Assembly (NCBI GenBank): GCA_005473895.2
Contig: SRJI02000002.1
Span: 62,001-126,000, forward strand
Length of the DNA: 64,000 bases
From: Carideicomes alvinocaridis
GTDB taxonomy: Bacteria; Pseudomonadota; Alphaproteobacteria; Rhodobacterales; Rhodobacteraceae
Direction of reading: 5' to 3'
A program made the position numbers and the translations under genes. Of this stretch, positions 52,503 through 61,723 are shown piece by piece (the first letter of the stretch is position 1; each line of letters opens with the position of its first letter). Under the pieces are notes generated by a model. That model searched no databases and was not told the origin of the DNA. It worked only from the letters and a program-made list of their open reading frames with translations.

Positions 52503-53393
52503 ATGCCTGACGCAGACCGGCCCTTCGCCGAGGCGCTGAGCGACGCCCGCGACCTCGCCGCCCGCACCATCGACCAGCACCTGGACACCAAGGCCGGCGA
52601 TCTGTCGGCCGAGATCACGGCCGCGATGCGCTATGCCACCGGCGGCGGCAAGGGCCTGCGCGCCTTTCTCGTGCTCGAGGGCGCGCGGCTGCATGGCATC
52701 AACGCCGCCGATGCGGCCCCGGCGGCGGCCGCGATCGAATGCCTGCACGCCTATTCGCTGGTCCATGACGACCTGCCCTGCATGGACGACGACGACATGC
52801 GCCGCGGCCAGCCCACGGTGCACCGCAAGTGGGACGAGGCCACCGCCGTGCTGACTGGCGACGCGCTGCACAGCCTCGCCTTTGAGCTTGTCGCGCGCAG
52901 CCGCTGCCCGGCCGAGGGACGGCTGGCGCTGGTGGCGAGCCTTGCCAGGGCGGCAGGCGTCGCTGGCATGGTCGGCGGGCAGGCCATGGACATCGCGGCG
53001 GAAAGCGCCGAGACGCCGCTGACGCTGGACCAGATCACGCGGCTGCAGGCAGGCAAGACCGGCGCGCTGATCGGCTGGTCGGCGATGGCCGGCCCCCGCA
53101 TGGCCGGGGCGGACCCCTCGGCGCTGGGCCGTTATGCCGAAAGCCTCGGGCTGGCCTTCCAGATCGCCGACGACATCCTCGACGTGGAAGGCGACGCCGA
53201 CCGCACCGGCAAGGCGGTGGGCAAGGATGCGGCGGCGGGCAAGGCCACCTTCGTGTCGCTCATGGGCCTCGACGGCGCGAAACAGCGGGCGCGCGACCTC
53301 GTGACAGCGGCCTGCGATGCGCTATCTCCCTACGGGGAGGGGGCCGAGAGCTTGAAGGCGGCGGCGCGCTTCGTTATCTCGCGCGACAGCTGA
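52503..53393 (+). CDS. ispA: Farnesyl/geranyl diphosphate synthase
   Basis: A 296-residue trans-isoprenyl diphosphate synthase that condenses IPP with DMAPP or GPP to make farnesyl diphosphate. The first aspartate-rich motif is [14 protein letters not shown] and the second is [13 protein letters not shown]. The chain-length residues before the first motif (CLHAYSLVH) fit a C15 product. It lies between xseB and dxs, so precursor supply and polymerisation are co-expressed. Confidence 0.92.
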   Translation: MPDADRPFAEALSDARDLAARTIDQHLDTKAGDLSAEITAAMRYATGGGKGLRAFLVLEGARLHGINAADAAPAAAAIECLHAYSLVHDDLPCMDDDDMRRGQPTVHRKWDEATAVLTGDALHSLAFELVARSRCPAEGRLALVASLARAAGVAGMVGGQAMDIAAESAETPLTLDQITRLQAGKTGALIGWSAMAGPRMAGADPSALGRYAESLGLAFQIADDILDVEGDADRTGKAVGKDAAAGKATFVSLMGLDGAKQRARDLVTAACDALSPYGEGAESLKAAARFVISRDS

Positions 53394-53412
53394 ACGCCGC
53401 CCCGGAGGGGAC

Positions 53413-55341
53413 ATGTCCGACCGACCCGTAACACCGCTTCTCGACCGTGTGCGCCAGCCCGGCGACCTCAAGCAGTTCTCCGACGCCGAATTGTCGCGCC
53501 TGGCCCACGAGCTGCGGGAAGAGACGATCTCTGCCGTGTCCGAGACCGGCGGCCATCTCGGCGCGGGGCTGGGGGTGATCGAGCTGACGGTCGCGCTGCA
53601 CGCGGTCTTCGACGCGCCGCGGGACAAGATCATCTGGGACGTGTCGCACCAATCCTATCCGCACAAGATCCTCACCGGCCGCCGCGACCGCATCCGCACC
53701 CTGCGGCAGAAGGACGGGCTGTCGGGCTTCACCAAGCGGTCGGAATCGCCCTACGATCCGTTCGGCGCGGCGCACAGCTCCACCTCGATCTCGGCCGCGC
53801 TGGGCTTTGCCGTGGCGCGCGACCTGGGCGGGGCGAGCGAGACCGGCCATGGCGACGCGATCGCGGTGATCGGCGACGGCGCGATGAGCGCGGGCATGGC
53901 CTACGAGGCGATGAACAATGCCGGCCACCTGGGCAAACGGCTGATCGTCATCCTCAACGACAACGAGATGTCCATCGCGCCGCCGGTCGGCGCCATGTCC
54001 TCCTACCTGTCGCGTCTCTATGCCGAGGCGCCGTTCCAGGATCTGAAGGCCGCGGCCAAGGGCGCCGTGTCCTTCCTGCCGCCGCCCTTCCGCGAGGGGG
54101 CAAAGCGCGCCAAGGAGATGCTCAAGGGCATGGCGGTCGGTGGCACGCTGTTCGAGGAACTGGGATTTTCCTATCTCGGGCCGATCGACGGGCATGACCT
54201 GGACCAGTTGCTGCCGATCCTGCGCACCGTGCGCCAGCGCGCCACCGGGCCGATCCTGATCCACGCCATCACCCGCAAGGGCAAGGGCTATCATCCGGCC
54301 GAACACGCCCCCGACAAGGGCCATGGCGTGGCGAAGTTCGACGTGGTGACCGGCGAGCAGAAAAAGGCCAAGTCCAACGCGCCGGCCTATACCAAGGTCT
54401 TCGCCCGCGCCCTGCTGGACCAGGCGGCCGACGACCCCCGCATCTGCGCGGTGACCGCGGCGATGCCCGACGGCACCGGGCTCGACCTCTTCGCCGAGCG
54501 CTATCCCTCGCGCTGCTTCGACGTGGGCATCGCCGAGCAGCATGGCGTGACCTTTGCCGCCGGGCTGGCGGCGGGCGGGATGCGGCCCTTCGCGGCGATC
54601 TATTCCACCTTCCTGCAGCGTGGCTACGACCAGGTGGTGCATGACGTGGCGATCCAGCGCCTGCCGGTGCGTTTCGCCATCGACCGCGCGGGGCTGGTGG
54701 GCGCGGACGGGGCGACCCATGCGGGGGCCTTCGACGTGGCCTATCTGTCGAACCTGCCGGGCTTCACCGTCATGGCCGCCGCCGACGAGGCGGAGCTGGT
54801 GCACATGGTGGCCACCGCGGCGGCGCATGACGAGGGCCCCATCGCCTTCCGCTACCCGCGGGGCGAGGGGACCGGCGTGACCATGCCCGAGAAGGGCGAG
54901 GTGCTGGAGATCGGCCGCGGCCGGATGATCCGCGAGGGCCGGGGCGTGGCGATCCTGAGCTTCGGCACGCGGCTAGCGGAGGTGATGACCGCCTGCGAGG
55001 CGCTGGAGGCACGGGGAATCTCGCCCACGGTGGCCGATGCGCGCTTCGCCAAGCCGCTGGACCGCGATCTGATCCTGCGGCTGGCGCGCGACCACGAGGC
55101 GCTGATCACCATCGAGGAAGGCGCGGTGGGCGGCTTCGGCAGCCACGTGGCGCAGCTGCTGGCCGAGGAGGGGGTCTTTGACGACGGGTTGAAGTACCGC
55201 TCCATGGTGCTGCCCGACATCTTCATCGACCAGGCCTCGCCCGCGGACATGTACGAGGTCGCCGGGCTGAGCGCCGCGCAGATCGAGAAGAAGGTGCTCT
55301 CGGTGCTTGGGCTGGGCCAGGTCGGGCAGAAGAAGGCCTGA
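53413..55341 (+). CDS. dxs: 1-deoxy-D-xylulose-5-phosphate synthase
   Basis: A 642-residue thiamine diphosphate enzyme that joins pyruvate and glyceraldehyde-3-phosphate, the entry step of the MEP isoprenoid pathway. TPP-binding [18 protein letters not shown] is near residue 155, the conserved glutamate in [15 protein letters not shown] near 375, and the [15 protein letters not shown] segment near 430. It follows ispA by 19 bp. A tandem-hairpin element then closes the operon. A key flux point for quinone, carotenoid and bacteriochlorophyll synthesis. Confidence 0.95.
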   Translation: MSDRPVTPLLDRVRQPGDLKQFSDAELSRLAHELREETISAVSETGGHLGAGLGVIELTVALHAVFDAPRDKIIWDVSHQSYPHKILTGRRDRIRTLRQKDGLSGFTKRSESPYDPFGAAHSSTSISAALGFAVARDLGGASETGHGDAIAVIGDGAMSAGMAYEAMNNAGHLGKRLIVILNDNEMSIAPPVGAMSSYLSRLYAEAPFQDLKAAAKGAVSFLPPPFREGAKRAKEMLKGMAVGGTLFEELGFSYLGPIDGHDLDQLLPILRTVRQRATGPILIHAITRKGKGYHPAEHAPDKGHGVAKFDVVTGEQKKAKSNAPAYTKVFARALLDQAADDPRICAVTAAMPDGTGLDLFAERYPSRCFDVGIAEQHGVTFAAGLAAGGMRPFAAIYSTFLQRGYDQVVHDVAIQRLPVRFAIDRAGLVGADGATHAGAFDVAYLSNLPGFTVMAAADEAELVHMVATAAAHDEGPIAFRYPRGEGTGVTMPEKGEVLEIGRGRMIREGRGVAILSFGTRLAEVMTACEALEARGISPTVADARFAKPLDRDLILRLARDHEALITIEEGAVGGFGSHVAQLLAEEGVFDDGLKYRSMVLPDIFIDQASPADMYEVAGLSAAQIEKKVLSVLGLGQVGQKKA

Positions 55342-55368
55342 GCGCGCGGGCAGGGCCGGGTGGTGGCC

Positions 55369-55419
55369 AAAAACTTTTGAAGGAAAAGTTTTTGCAAGAC
55401 TTTTAGTTAAAAAGTCTTG
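55369..55419. repeat. Tandem double-hairpin element, copy 2
   Basis: Hairpin 1 is AAAAACTTTT-GAAGG-AAAAGTTTTT (10-bp stem). Hairpin 2 is CAAGACTTTT-AGTTA-AAAAGTCTTG (10-bp stem). The design equals 46762-46810, but with compensating changes in the arms (GAAGA/TCTTC versus CAAGA/TCTTG). It follows dxs and is probably its terminator. A second repeat type directly follows. Confidence 0.8.
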
Positions 55420-55426
55420 TGCCTCC

Positions 55427-55454
55427 GGCGGGGATATTTTCGGTCAGAAGAAGC
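55427..55454. repeat. Intergenic repeat copy next to the double hairpin
   Basis: Core GCGGGGATATTTTCGGTCAG followed by AAGAAGC, related to the cores at 26182, 37600 and 39368. Placed 8 bp after the double-hairpin element, so the two repeat types form a composite here. Confidence 0.65.
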
Positions 55455-55592
55455 AGGGCGCCGGTGTTTGCGGCCGGGCGAAAGGGTGCCGGGCAGAGGA
55501 GTCTGCAGGCCGGGGGAAGTGACGGTTGTGCCCGGTGATGCGCGGAGATGCCGGGGCGGGTATGGTCGCTGCGTGACATCCGGGAGGTGCCG

Positions 55593-56486
55593 ATGATCCC
55601 CAAGCTGGAAATGCTGATCGCGCTGGCGAAGGAGCGGCATTTCGGTCGTGCGGCGCTGAGCCTGGGGATCACCCAGCCGACGCTTTCGGCGGGGATCCGG
55701 CAGCTCGAGGACCAGCTGGGGGTCAAGCTGGTCAGCCGCGGCTCGCGCTTCGGGGGGCTCACGCCCGAGGGGCAGCGGGCGCTGGTCTGGGCGCGGCGGA
55801 TCGTGGGCGATGCAAGGCAGTTGCGCGACGAGATGCAATTCTCGCGCGAGGGGCTGTCGGGGCATCTGCGGCTGGCGGTGATCCCCACCGCGCTCACCTG
55901 GGCGTCGCGGCTGGCCACCGCCTTTGCCGACCGGCATCCCAATGTCACCTTCAGCGTGCTCTCGCGCTCTTCGGTCGACATTCTCGAGATGCTGGACAAC
56001 CTCGATTGCGACGCGGGGATCAGCTACCTCGACAACGAGCCGCTGGGCCGGGTGACCACGCAGTTCCTGTACCGAGAGACCTACCGGCTGATCTGCCGCG
56101 AGGACCATCCGCTGGCGGGCCGCGAGAGCGTCGGCTGGGCGGAGCTGGAGGGCGCGCGGCTGTGCCTGCTGACGCCGGACATGCAGAACAGGCGGATCAT
56201 CAACCGGCATTTCATGGAGGCCGGCATCACCCCCGCCGCGATGATCGAATCGAATTCCACCGTGGTGCTGGTCTCGAACGCGCTGCAGGGCTGGGCGACC
56301 ATCCTGCCCACCGACCTGGGCGACTTCCTGGCCACCGACGCGTCGCTGCGGAGCATCCCCTTGACCGGCGGGGTGGCCGCGCCGCCCTCGGTCGGCCTGA
56401 TCGCGCCGCACCAGGAGCCCTACACGCCGGTGCTGAAGACCCTGCTGGAGGAAAGCCGGGCGCTGGCGCGGCGGGACAGTCGATAG
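55593..56486 (+). CDS. LysR-family transcriptional regulator (likely formate dehydrogenase regulator)
   Basis: A 297-residue LysR protein. The helix-turn-helix (residues 1-60) contains HFGRAALSLGITQPTLSAGIRQLEDQLGVKLVSR, and the effector-binding domain spans 85-290. GGGAGG lies 6 bp before ATG 55593; the earlier frame start at 55548 has no such site. It is upstream of and co-oriented with fdsG, 87 bp away. LysR regulators commonly sit beside fds operons, so control by formate or a metabolite is likely. Confidence 0.85.
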   Translation: MIPKLEMLIALAKERHFGRAALSLGITQPTLSAGIRQLEDQLGVKLVSRGSRFGGLTPEGQRALVWARRIVGDARQLRDEMQFSREGLSGHLRLAVIPTALTWASRLATAFADRHPNVTFSVLSRSSVDILEMLDNLDCDAGISYLDNEPLGRVTTQFLYRETYRLICREDHPLAGRESVGWAELEGARLCLLTPDMQNRRIINRHFMEAGITPAAMIESNSTVVLVSNALQGWATILPTDLGDFLATDASLRSIPLTGGVAAPPSVGLIAPHQEPYTPVLKTLLEESRALARRDSR

Positions 56487-56493
56487 AGGTTCT

Positions 56494-56523
56494 CTATCAA
56501 TTGACGGAACAATGATATTGATT
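56494..56523. promoter_or_regulatory. Candidate LysR-type operator upstream of fdsG
   Basis: An imperfect dyad, ATCAATTGACGG and AACAATGAT, reads ATCA-N13-TGAT, with a second TTGATT half site following. It lies 50-80 bp before the fdsG start and includes a TTGACG hexamer that could be a -35 box. It fits the T-N11-A style of LysR sites only loosely. Confidence 0.35.
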
Positions 56524-56573
56524 CCGCGATGTATACAGGTCAGGACAGCCCCGAGAGATATTAGGGGACATCG

Positions 56574-57050
56574 ATGCGCCACGACCTGCCGCAGCCCTCC
56601 GTCGATGACATCCAGGCCCTGATCGACGGCCAGCTTCACCTGGAGGGGCCGTTGCTGCCCATTCTCCATGCCATCCAGGAAGAGTTCGGCCACGTGCCGG
56701 AGGCCGCGATCCCGCTCGTCGCCGAGAGCCTGAACCTGACCCGCGCCGAGGTGCACGGGGTCATGTCCTTCTACCATGATTTCCGCGAGGTGCCGGCCGG
56801 GCGCCACGTGGTCCGGATCTGCCGGGCCGAGGCCTGCCAGTCCATGGGGGCGAACGTGCTGGCCGAGGAAACGCTCGCGAAGCTCGGGCTGGAATGGCAC
56901 GGCACCACGGCCAACGGCGCCGTGACCATCGAGCCGGTCTATTGCCTGGGCCTCTGCGCCTGCGCGCCGGCGGCCATGGTGGACGGCCGCGTGGTGGGGC
57001 GCGTCGACGCGGCGAAGATGGACGAGATCATCGCGGAGGCGGGCGCATGA
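56574..57050 (+). CDS. fdsG: NAD-dependent formate dehydrogenase gamma subunit
   Basis: A 158-residue NuoE-like subunit that binds a [2Fe-2S] cluster through C83 and C88 (CRAEACQSMGA) and C124 and C128 (YCLGLCAC). It relays electrons between FdsA and the FMN/NAD site of FdsB in a cytoplasmic complex that oxidises formate to CO2. The 4-bp overlap with fdsB (ATGA) indicates translational coupling. It is the first gene of the operon, as in Rhodobacter capsulatus fdsGBACD. Confidence 0.92.
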   Translation: MRHDLPQPSVDDIQALIDGQLHLEGPLLPILHAIQEEFGHVPEAAIPLVAESLNLTRAEVHGVMSFYHDFREVPAGRHVVRICRAEACQSMGANVLAEETLAKLGLEWHGTTANGAVTIEPVYCLGLCACAPAAMVDGRVVGRVDAAKMDEIIAEAGA

Positions 57051-58573
57051 AGATCTACGTTCCCATGGACAGCGCGGCGAAGGCGCTGGGGGCCGACGCG
57101 GTGGCCGAGGCGATCCGCGACGAGGCCGAGGCGCGGGGCATCACCGCGCAGATCGTGCGCAACGGCACCCGCGGCATGGTCTGGCTGGAGCCGCTCGTCG
57201 AGGTCGAGACCCCCGAGGGCCGCATGGCCTGGGGCCCGATGACGCCTGCCGACGCCCATCGCCTGTTCGACGCCGCCGAGGACGACCCGAAGGCGCTGGG
57301 CCTGACGGAGGAGCTGGAGTGGATGCGCCGCCAGACGCGGCTGACCTTCGCGCGCTGCGGCGTGATCGATCCGCTGTCGCTCGAGGAGTACGAGGCGCAT
57401 GGCGGGCTGAAGGGCCTGCGCCGGGCGCTTGCCATGAAGGGCGAGGAGATCGTCGACGAGGTGAAATATTCCGGCCTGCGCGGCCGGGGCGGGGCGGGTT
57501 TCCCGACGGGCATCAAGTGGGACACGGTGCGGCTGGCCCATGCCGACCGGAAATACATCGTCTGCAACGCCGACGAGGGCGATTCAGGCACCTTCGCGGA
57601 CCGCATGATCATGGAGGGCGATCCCTTCTCCCTGATCGAGGGGATGGCGATCGCGGGGCTGGCGACGGGGGCCACTCACGGCTTCGTCTACCTGCGCTCG
57701 GAATATCCCGACGCCATCGCGGTGATGAATGCGGCGGTGAAGATCGCGCGCGACGCGGGCGTGCTGGGCGGCGACGTGCTGGGCTCGGGCCGGGCCTTCG
57801 ACATGGAGATCCGCGTGGGCGCGGGCGCCTATGTCTGCGGCGAGGAGACCTCGCTGCTCAACTCGCTGGAGGGCAAGCGCGGAGTGGTCCGCGCCAAGCC
57901 GCCGCTGCCCGCGCTGGAGGGCGCTTTCGGCAAACCCACCGTGGTCAACAACGTGATCTCGCTGGCGACGGTGCCGGTGATCTTCGAGCATGGCGCGCAA
58001 TATTACGCGGATTTCGGGCTGGGCCGGTCCAAAGGCACGATCCCGGTGCAGATCGCCGGGAACGTGGCGCGCGGCGGCCTGTTCGAGACCGCCTTCGGCA
58101 TGCCGCTGGGCGAGCTGGTCGACGACATCGCGGGCGGCACCGCCACCGGGCGGCCGGTCAAGGCGGTGCAGATCGGCGGGCCGCTGGGGGCCTATTTCCC
58201 GCGGTCGAAGTTCGACACGCCCTTCGGCTACGAGGAATTCGACGGGCAGGGCGGGCTGATCGGCCACGCGGGCCTCGTGGTCTTCGACGACAGCGCCGAC
58301 ATGCTGGGCATGGCCCGCTTCGCCATGGAGTTCTGCGCCGTGGAAAGCTGCGGCAAGTGCACCCCCTGCCGCATCGGTGCCGTCCGCGGGGTGGAAACCA
58401 TCGACCGGATCGCCCGGGGCGACGCTGACGCTGCGGGGCTGCTGACCGATCTCTGCGAGACCATGAAGGACGGGTCGCTCTGCGCTCTGGGCGGGTTCAC
58501 GCCCTACCCGGTGATGTCCGCGCTGACCCATTTCCCCGACGATTTCGCCACCTCGAAGGAGGCCGCGGAATGA
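57047..58573 (+). CDS. fdsB: NAD-dependent formate dehydrogenase beta subunit
   Basis: A 508-residue NuoF-like flavoprotein. It has an N-terminal thioredoxin-like [2Fe-2S]-type region without obvious cluster cysteines, an FMN/NAD site (GRGGAGFPTGIKW; NADEGDSGTFADR) and a [4Fe-4S] site with ESCGKCTPCRIG plus a later cysteine. It passes electrons to NAD+. The ATG at 57047 overlaps the fdsG stop; the longer open frame from 56894 is out of context. It overlaps the DUF4287 gene by 4 bp. Confidence 0.92.
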   Translation: MKIYVPMDSAAKALGADAVAEAIRDEAEARGITAQIVRNGTRGMVWLEPLVEVETPEGRMAWGPMTPADAHRLFDAAEDDPKALGLTEELEWMRRQTRLTFARCGVIDPLSLEEYEAHGGLKGLRRALAMKGEEIVDEVKYSGLRGRGGAGFPTGIKWDTVRLAHADRKYIVCNADEGDSGTFADRMIMEGDPFSLIEGMAIAGLATGATHGFVYLRSEYPDAIAVMNAAVKIARDAGVLGGDVLGSGRAFDMEIRVGAGAYVCGEETSLLNSLEGKRGVVRAKPPLPALEGAFGKPTVVNNVISLATVPVIFEHGAQYYADFGLGRSKGTIPVQIAGNVARGGLFETAFGMPLGELVDDIAGGTATGRPVKAVQIGGPLGAYFPRSKFDTPFGYEEFDGQGGLIGHAGLVVFDDSADMLGMARFAMEFCAVESCGKCTPCRIGAVRGVETIDRIARGDADAAGLLTDLCETMKDGSLCALGGFTPYPVMSALTHFPDDFATSKEAAE

Positions 58574-58791
58574 CCGACAAGGTGAAGGGGCCCGCCTCCT
58601 ACTTTCCCTCGATCGAGAAGACATATGGCCAGCCGGTGGATCACTGGCTGGGGCTGATCGCCGGGCGCCCGGACGAGAAGCACATGGAGACCGTCACCTG
58701 GCTGAAGTCCGAACACGGGCTCGGCCACGGCCATGCGAACGCGCTGGTGGCTTACGCCCGGGCGCAAGAGCCAAAGGCTGAGAGGACCTGA
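58570..58791 (+). CDS. DUF4287 domain protein inserted in the fds operon
   Basis: A 73-residue DUF4287 protein. Motifs: GPASYFPSIEKTYGQPVDHWLGLI and MVTWLKSEHGLGHGHANALVAY-like ends, with the typical W and GHGHANALV. DUF4287 proteins are small and of unknown function, and elsewhere occur alone or fused to DUF5655. It overlaps the fdsB stop by 4 bp (ATGA) and touches fdsA at its stop, so it is translated together with formate dehydrogenase. Canonical fds operons (fdsG, B, A, C, D) have no such gene here. Confidence 0.82.
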   Translation: MTDKVKGPASYFPSIEKTYGQPVDHWLGLIAGRPDEKHMETVTWLKSEHGLGHGHANALVAYARAQEPKAERT

Positions 58792-58792
58792 C

Positions 58793-61720
58793 ATGAAGGA
58801 TTTCATCATTCCCTGGGACGATGCCGACATGGGCACGCCCGTCTCGAAATCGGAAAAGATGATCACGCTGACGATCGACGGGTCCGAGATCACGGTTCCC
58901 GAGGGCACCAGCGTCATGCGCGCCTCGGCCGAGGCCGGGATCCAGGTGCCCAAGCTGTGTGCCTCCGATAACCTAGAGGCCTTCGGCTCCTGCCGGCTCT
59001 GCGTGGTGGAGATCGAGGGGCGGCGCGGCACGCCGGCCTCCTGCACCACGCCGGTGAGCGAGGGGATGGTGGTGCATACCCAGTCCTCCAAGGTGAAGAA
59101 GATCCGCAAGGGCGTGATGGAGCTGTATGTCTCCGACCACCCGCTGGACTGCCTGACCTGCTCCGCCAACGGCGATTGCGAGCTGCAGGACATGGCCGGC
59201 ATGGTGGGCCTGCGCGACGTGCGTTACACGCCCGGCCAGAACCACTATGACCCGTCGGGCACCGGCGCTCGCAGCCAGGCGGAGGCGAAGCTGCGGATGC
59301 CCACGGGCGACCTCGGCAACCCGCTTTTCACGCCGAAGGACGATTCGAACCCCTATTTCACCTATGATCCCTCGAAATGCATCGTCTGCTCGCGCTGCGT
59401 GCGGGCCTGCGAGGAGGTGCAGGGCACCTTCGCGCTGACCATCGAGGGGCGGGGCTTCGGCTCGCGCGTGTCCGCCGGGGCGGCGATGGACGATTTCCTC
59501 AGCTCCGACTGCGTGAGCTGCGGCGCCTGCGTGCAGGCCTGCCCCACCGCCACCCTGCAGGAGAAAAGCGTGGCCGAGCTGGGCACGCCGGAGCGCGCGG
59601 TCATCACCACCTGCGCCTATTGCGGTGTCGGCTGTTCCTTCAAGGCCGAGATGAACGGCGACGAGCTGGTGCGCATGACGCCCTACAAGCACGGCAAGGC
59701 GAACCGCGGGCACAGCTGCGTCAAGGGCCGCTTCGCCTATGGCTACGCCAACCACAAGGACCGCATCCTGAACCCGATGATCCGCGACACGATTCACGAT
59801 CCCTGGCGCGAAGTCTCGTGGGAGGAGGCGCTGGATTTCGCCGCGCGGCGTATGAAGGGCCTGCAGGAGCGCTATGGCCGCAAATCCGTGGGGGTCATCA
59901 CCTCCTCGCGATGCACCAACGAGGAAACCTACCTCGTCCAGAAGCTGGCGCGCGGGGTCTTCCTGAACAACAACACCGACACCTGCGCCCGGGTCTGCCA
60001 TTCGCCCACCGGCTACGGGCTGGGCCAGACCTTCGGCACCTCGGCGGGGACGCAGGACTTCGACTCGGTCGAGGCCACGGATGTCATGGTGGTGATCGGC
60101 GCCAACCCGACCGACGCGCACCCGGTCTTCGGCTCGCGCATGAAGAAGCGGCTGCGCGAGGGTGCGAAGCTGATCGTCATCGACCCGCGCCGCATCGACC
60201 TGGTGAAATCGGCCCATGTGGAGGCCGCGCATCACCTCGCCCTGCGCCCCGGCACCAACGTTGCCGTGGTCACCGCGCTGGCCCACGTGATCGTCACCGA
60301 GGGCCTGATGGACGAGGCCTATATCCGCGAGCGCTGCGACTGGAACGAGTTCCAGGAATATGCCGAGTTCGTCAGCCAGGACCGCCATTCGCCCGAGGCC
60401 ACAGAGAGCCTGACCGGCGTGCCCGCGGAAGAACTGCGCGCGGCGGCCCGGCTTTATGCCACGGGCGGCAACGGGGCGATCTATTACGGGCTGGGCGTGA
60501 CCGAGCACAGCCAGGGCTCCACCACCGTCATGGGCATCGCCAACCTCGCCATGCTGACCGGCAATGTCGGCGGCAACGGCATGGGCGTGAACCCGCTGCG
60601 CGGCCAGAACAACGTGCAGGGCTCCTGCGACATGGGAAGCTTCCCGCACGAGCTGCCGGGCTACCGGCACGTGAAGAACGCCGACGTCCGCGCGATCTTC
60701 GAACAGGCCTGGGGCGTGCAGATCGACCCGGAGCCGGGGCTGCGCATTCCCAACATGCTGGATGCGGCCGTCGACGGCACCTTCAAGGGGCTCTACTGCC
60801 AGGGCGAGGACATCCTGCAATCGGACCCGGACACGAAACACGTGGCGGCGGGGCTGGCAGCGATGGAATGCGTCATCGTCCACGACCTCTTCCTGAACGA
60901 GACGGCGAATTACGCGCATGTCTTCCTGCCCGGCTCCACCTTCCTGGAAAAGGACGGGACCTTCACCAACGCCGAGCGCCGGATCAACCGGGTGCGCCGC
61001 GTGATGGCGCCGAAGAACGGCTATGCCGACTGGGAAGTGACGCAGCTGCTGGCGAACGCCATGGGCGCGGACTGGACCTATACCCACCCGACCCAGATCA
61101 TGGACGAGATCGCGGCCACCACGCCCAGCTTCGCCGGTGTCAGCTACGAGCTGCTGGAGGAAAAGGGCTCCGTCCAGTGGCCGGTGAACGAGGCGCATCC
61201 CGAGGGCACGCCGCTGATGCACGTGGACGGCTTCGTCCGCGGCAAGGGGCGTTTCATCGTGACGGAATACGTGGCGACGGAAGAACGCACCGGCCCGCGC
61301 TTCCCGCTGCTGCTGACCACCGGGCGGATCCTGTCGCAGTACAACGTGGGCGCGCAGACCCGGCGGACCGAGAACTCGGTCTGGCACAAGGAGGACGTGC
61401 TGGAGATCCATCCCCATGACGCGGAGACCCGCGGCGTGACGGATGGCGCCTGGATCCGGCTCGCCTCGCGCTCGGGCGAGACGACGCTGCGGGCGAAGAT
61501 CACCGACCGGGTCAGCCCCGGCGTGGTCTACACCACCTTCCACCACCCGGACACGCAGGCCAACGTGGTCACCACCGACTTCTCCGACTGGGCGACGAAC
61601 TGCCCGGAATACAAGGTGACGGCGGTGCAGGTCGCGCCCTCCAACGGACCCTCGGACTGGCAGGAGGATTACGCGGCCCAGGCGGCGCAGGCGCGCCGGA
61701 TCCTGCCGGCGGCGGAGTAG
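58793..61720 (+). CDS. fdsA: NAD-dependent formate dehydrogenase alpha subunit (molybdenum)
   Basis: A 975-residue catalytic subunit carrying bis-MGD molybdenum. A [2Fe-2S] domain at residues 25-105 has C56, C67, C70 and C84. A histidine-ligated [4Fe-4S] has H116, C120, C123 and C129. Two ferredoxin-type [4Fe-4S] clusters are at C196-C206 and C240-C250. A further cluster has C274, C277, C281 and C309. The Mo ligand is the cysteine in TCARVCHS, with C402 the likely one and H403 beside it. The start at 58793 has AGAGGA upstream. Formate is oxidised to CO2, with electrons to FdsB via FdsG. The reverse CO2 reduction is known in the family. Confidence 0.94.
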   Translation: MKDFIIPWDDADMGTPVSKSEKMITLTIDGSEITVPEGTSVMRASAEAGIQVPKLCASDNLEAFGSCRLCVVEIEGRRGTPASCTTPVSEGMVVHTQSSKVKKIRKGVMELYVSDHPLDCLTCSANGDCELQDMAGMVGLRDVRYTPGQNHYDPSGTGARSQAEAKLRMPTGDLGNPLFTPKDDSNPYFTYDPSKCIVCSRCVRACEEVQGTFALTIEGRGFGSRVSAGAAMDDFLSSDCVSCGACVQACPTATLQEKSVAELGTPERAVITTCAYCGVGCSFKAEMNGDELVRMTPYKHGKANRGHSCVKGRFAYGYANHKDRILNPMIRDTIHDPWREVSWEEALDFAARRMKGLQERYGRKSVGVITSSRCTNEETYLVQKLARGVFLNNNTDTCARVCHSPTGYGLGQTFGTSAGTQDFDSVEATDVMVVIGANPTDAHPVFGSRMKKRLREGAKLIVIDPRRIDLVKSAHVEAAHHLALRPGTNVAVVTALAHVIVTEGLMDEAYIRERCDWNEFQEYAEFVSQDRHSPEATESLTGVPAEELRAAARLYATGGNGAIYYGLGVTEHSQGSTTVMGIANLAMLTGNVGGNGMGVNPLRGQNNVQGSCDMGSFPHELPGYRHVKNADVRAIFEQAWGVQIDPEPGLRIPNMLDAAVDGTFKGLYCQGEDILQSDPDTKHVAAGLAAMECVIVHDLFLNETANYAHVFLPGSTFLEKDGTFTNAERRINRVRRVMAPKNGYADWEVTQLLANAMGADWTYTHPTQIMDEIAATTPSFAGVSYELLEEKGSVQWPVNEAHPEGTPLMHVDGFVRGKGRFIVTEYVATEERTGPRFPLLLTTGRILSQYNVGAQTRRTENSVWHKEDVLEIHPHDAETRGVTDGAWIRLASRSGETTLRAKITDRVSPGVVYTTFHHPDTQANVVTTDFSDWATNCPEYKVTAVQVAPSNGPSDWQEDYAAQAAQARRILPAAE

Positions 61721-61723
61721 CCC

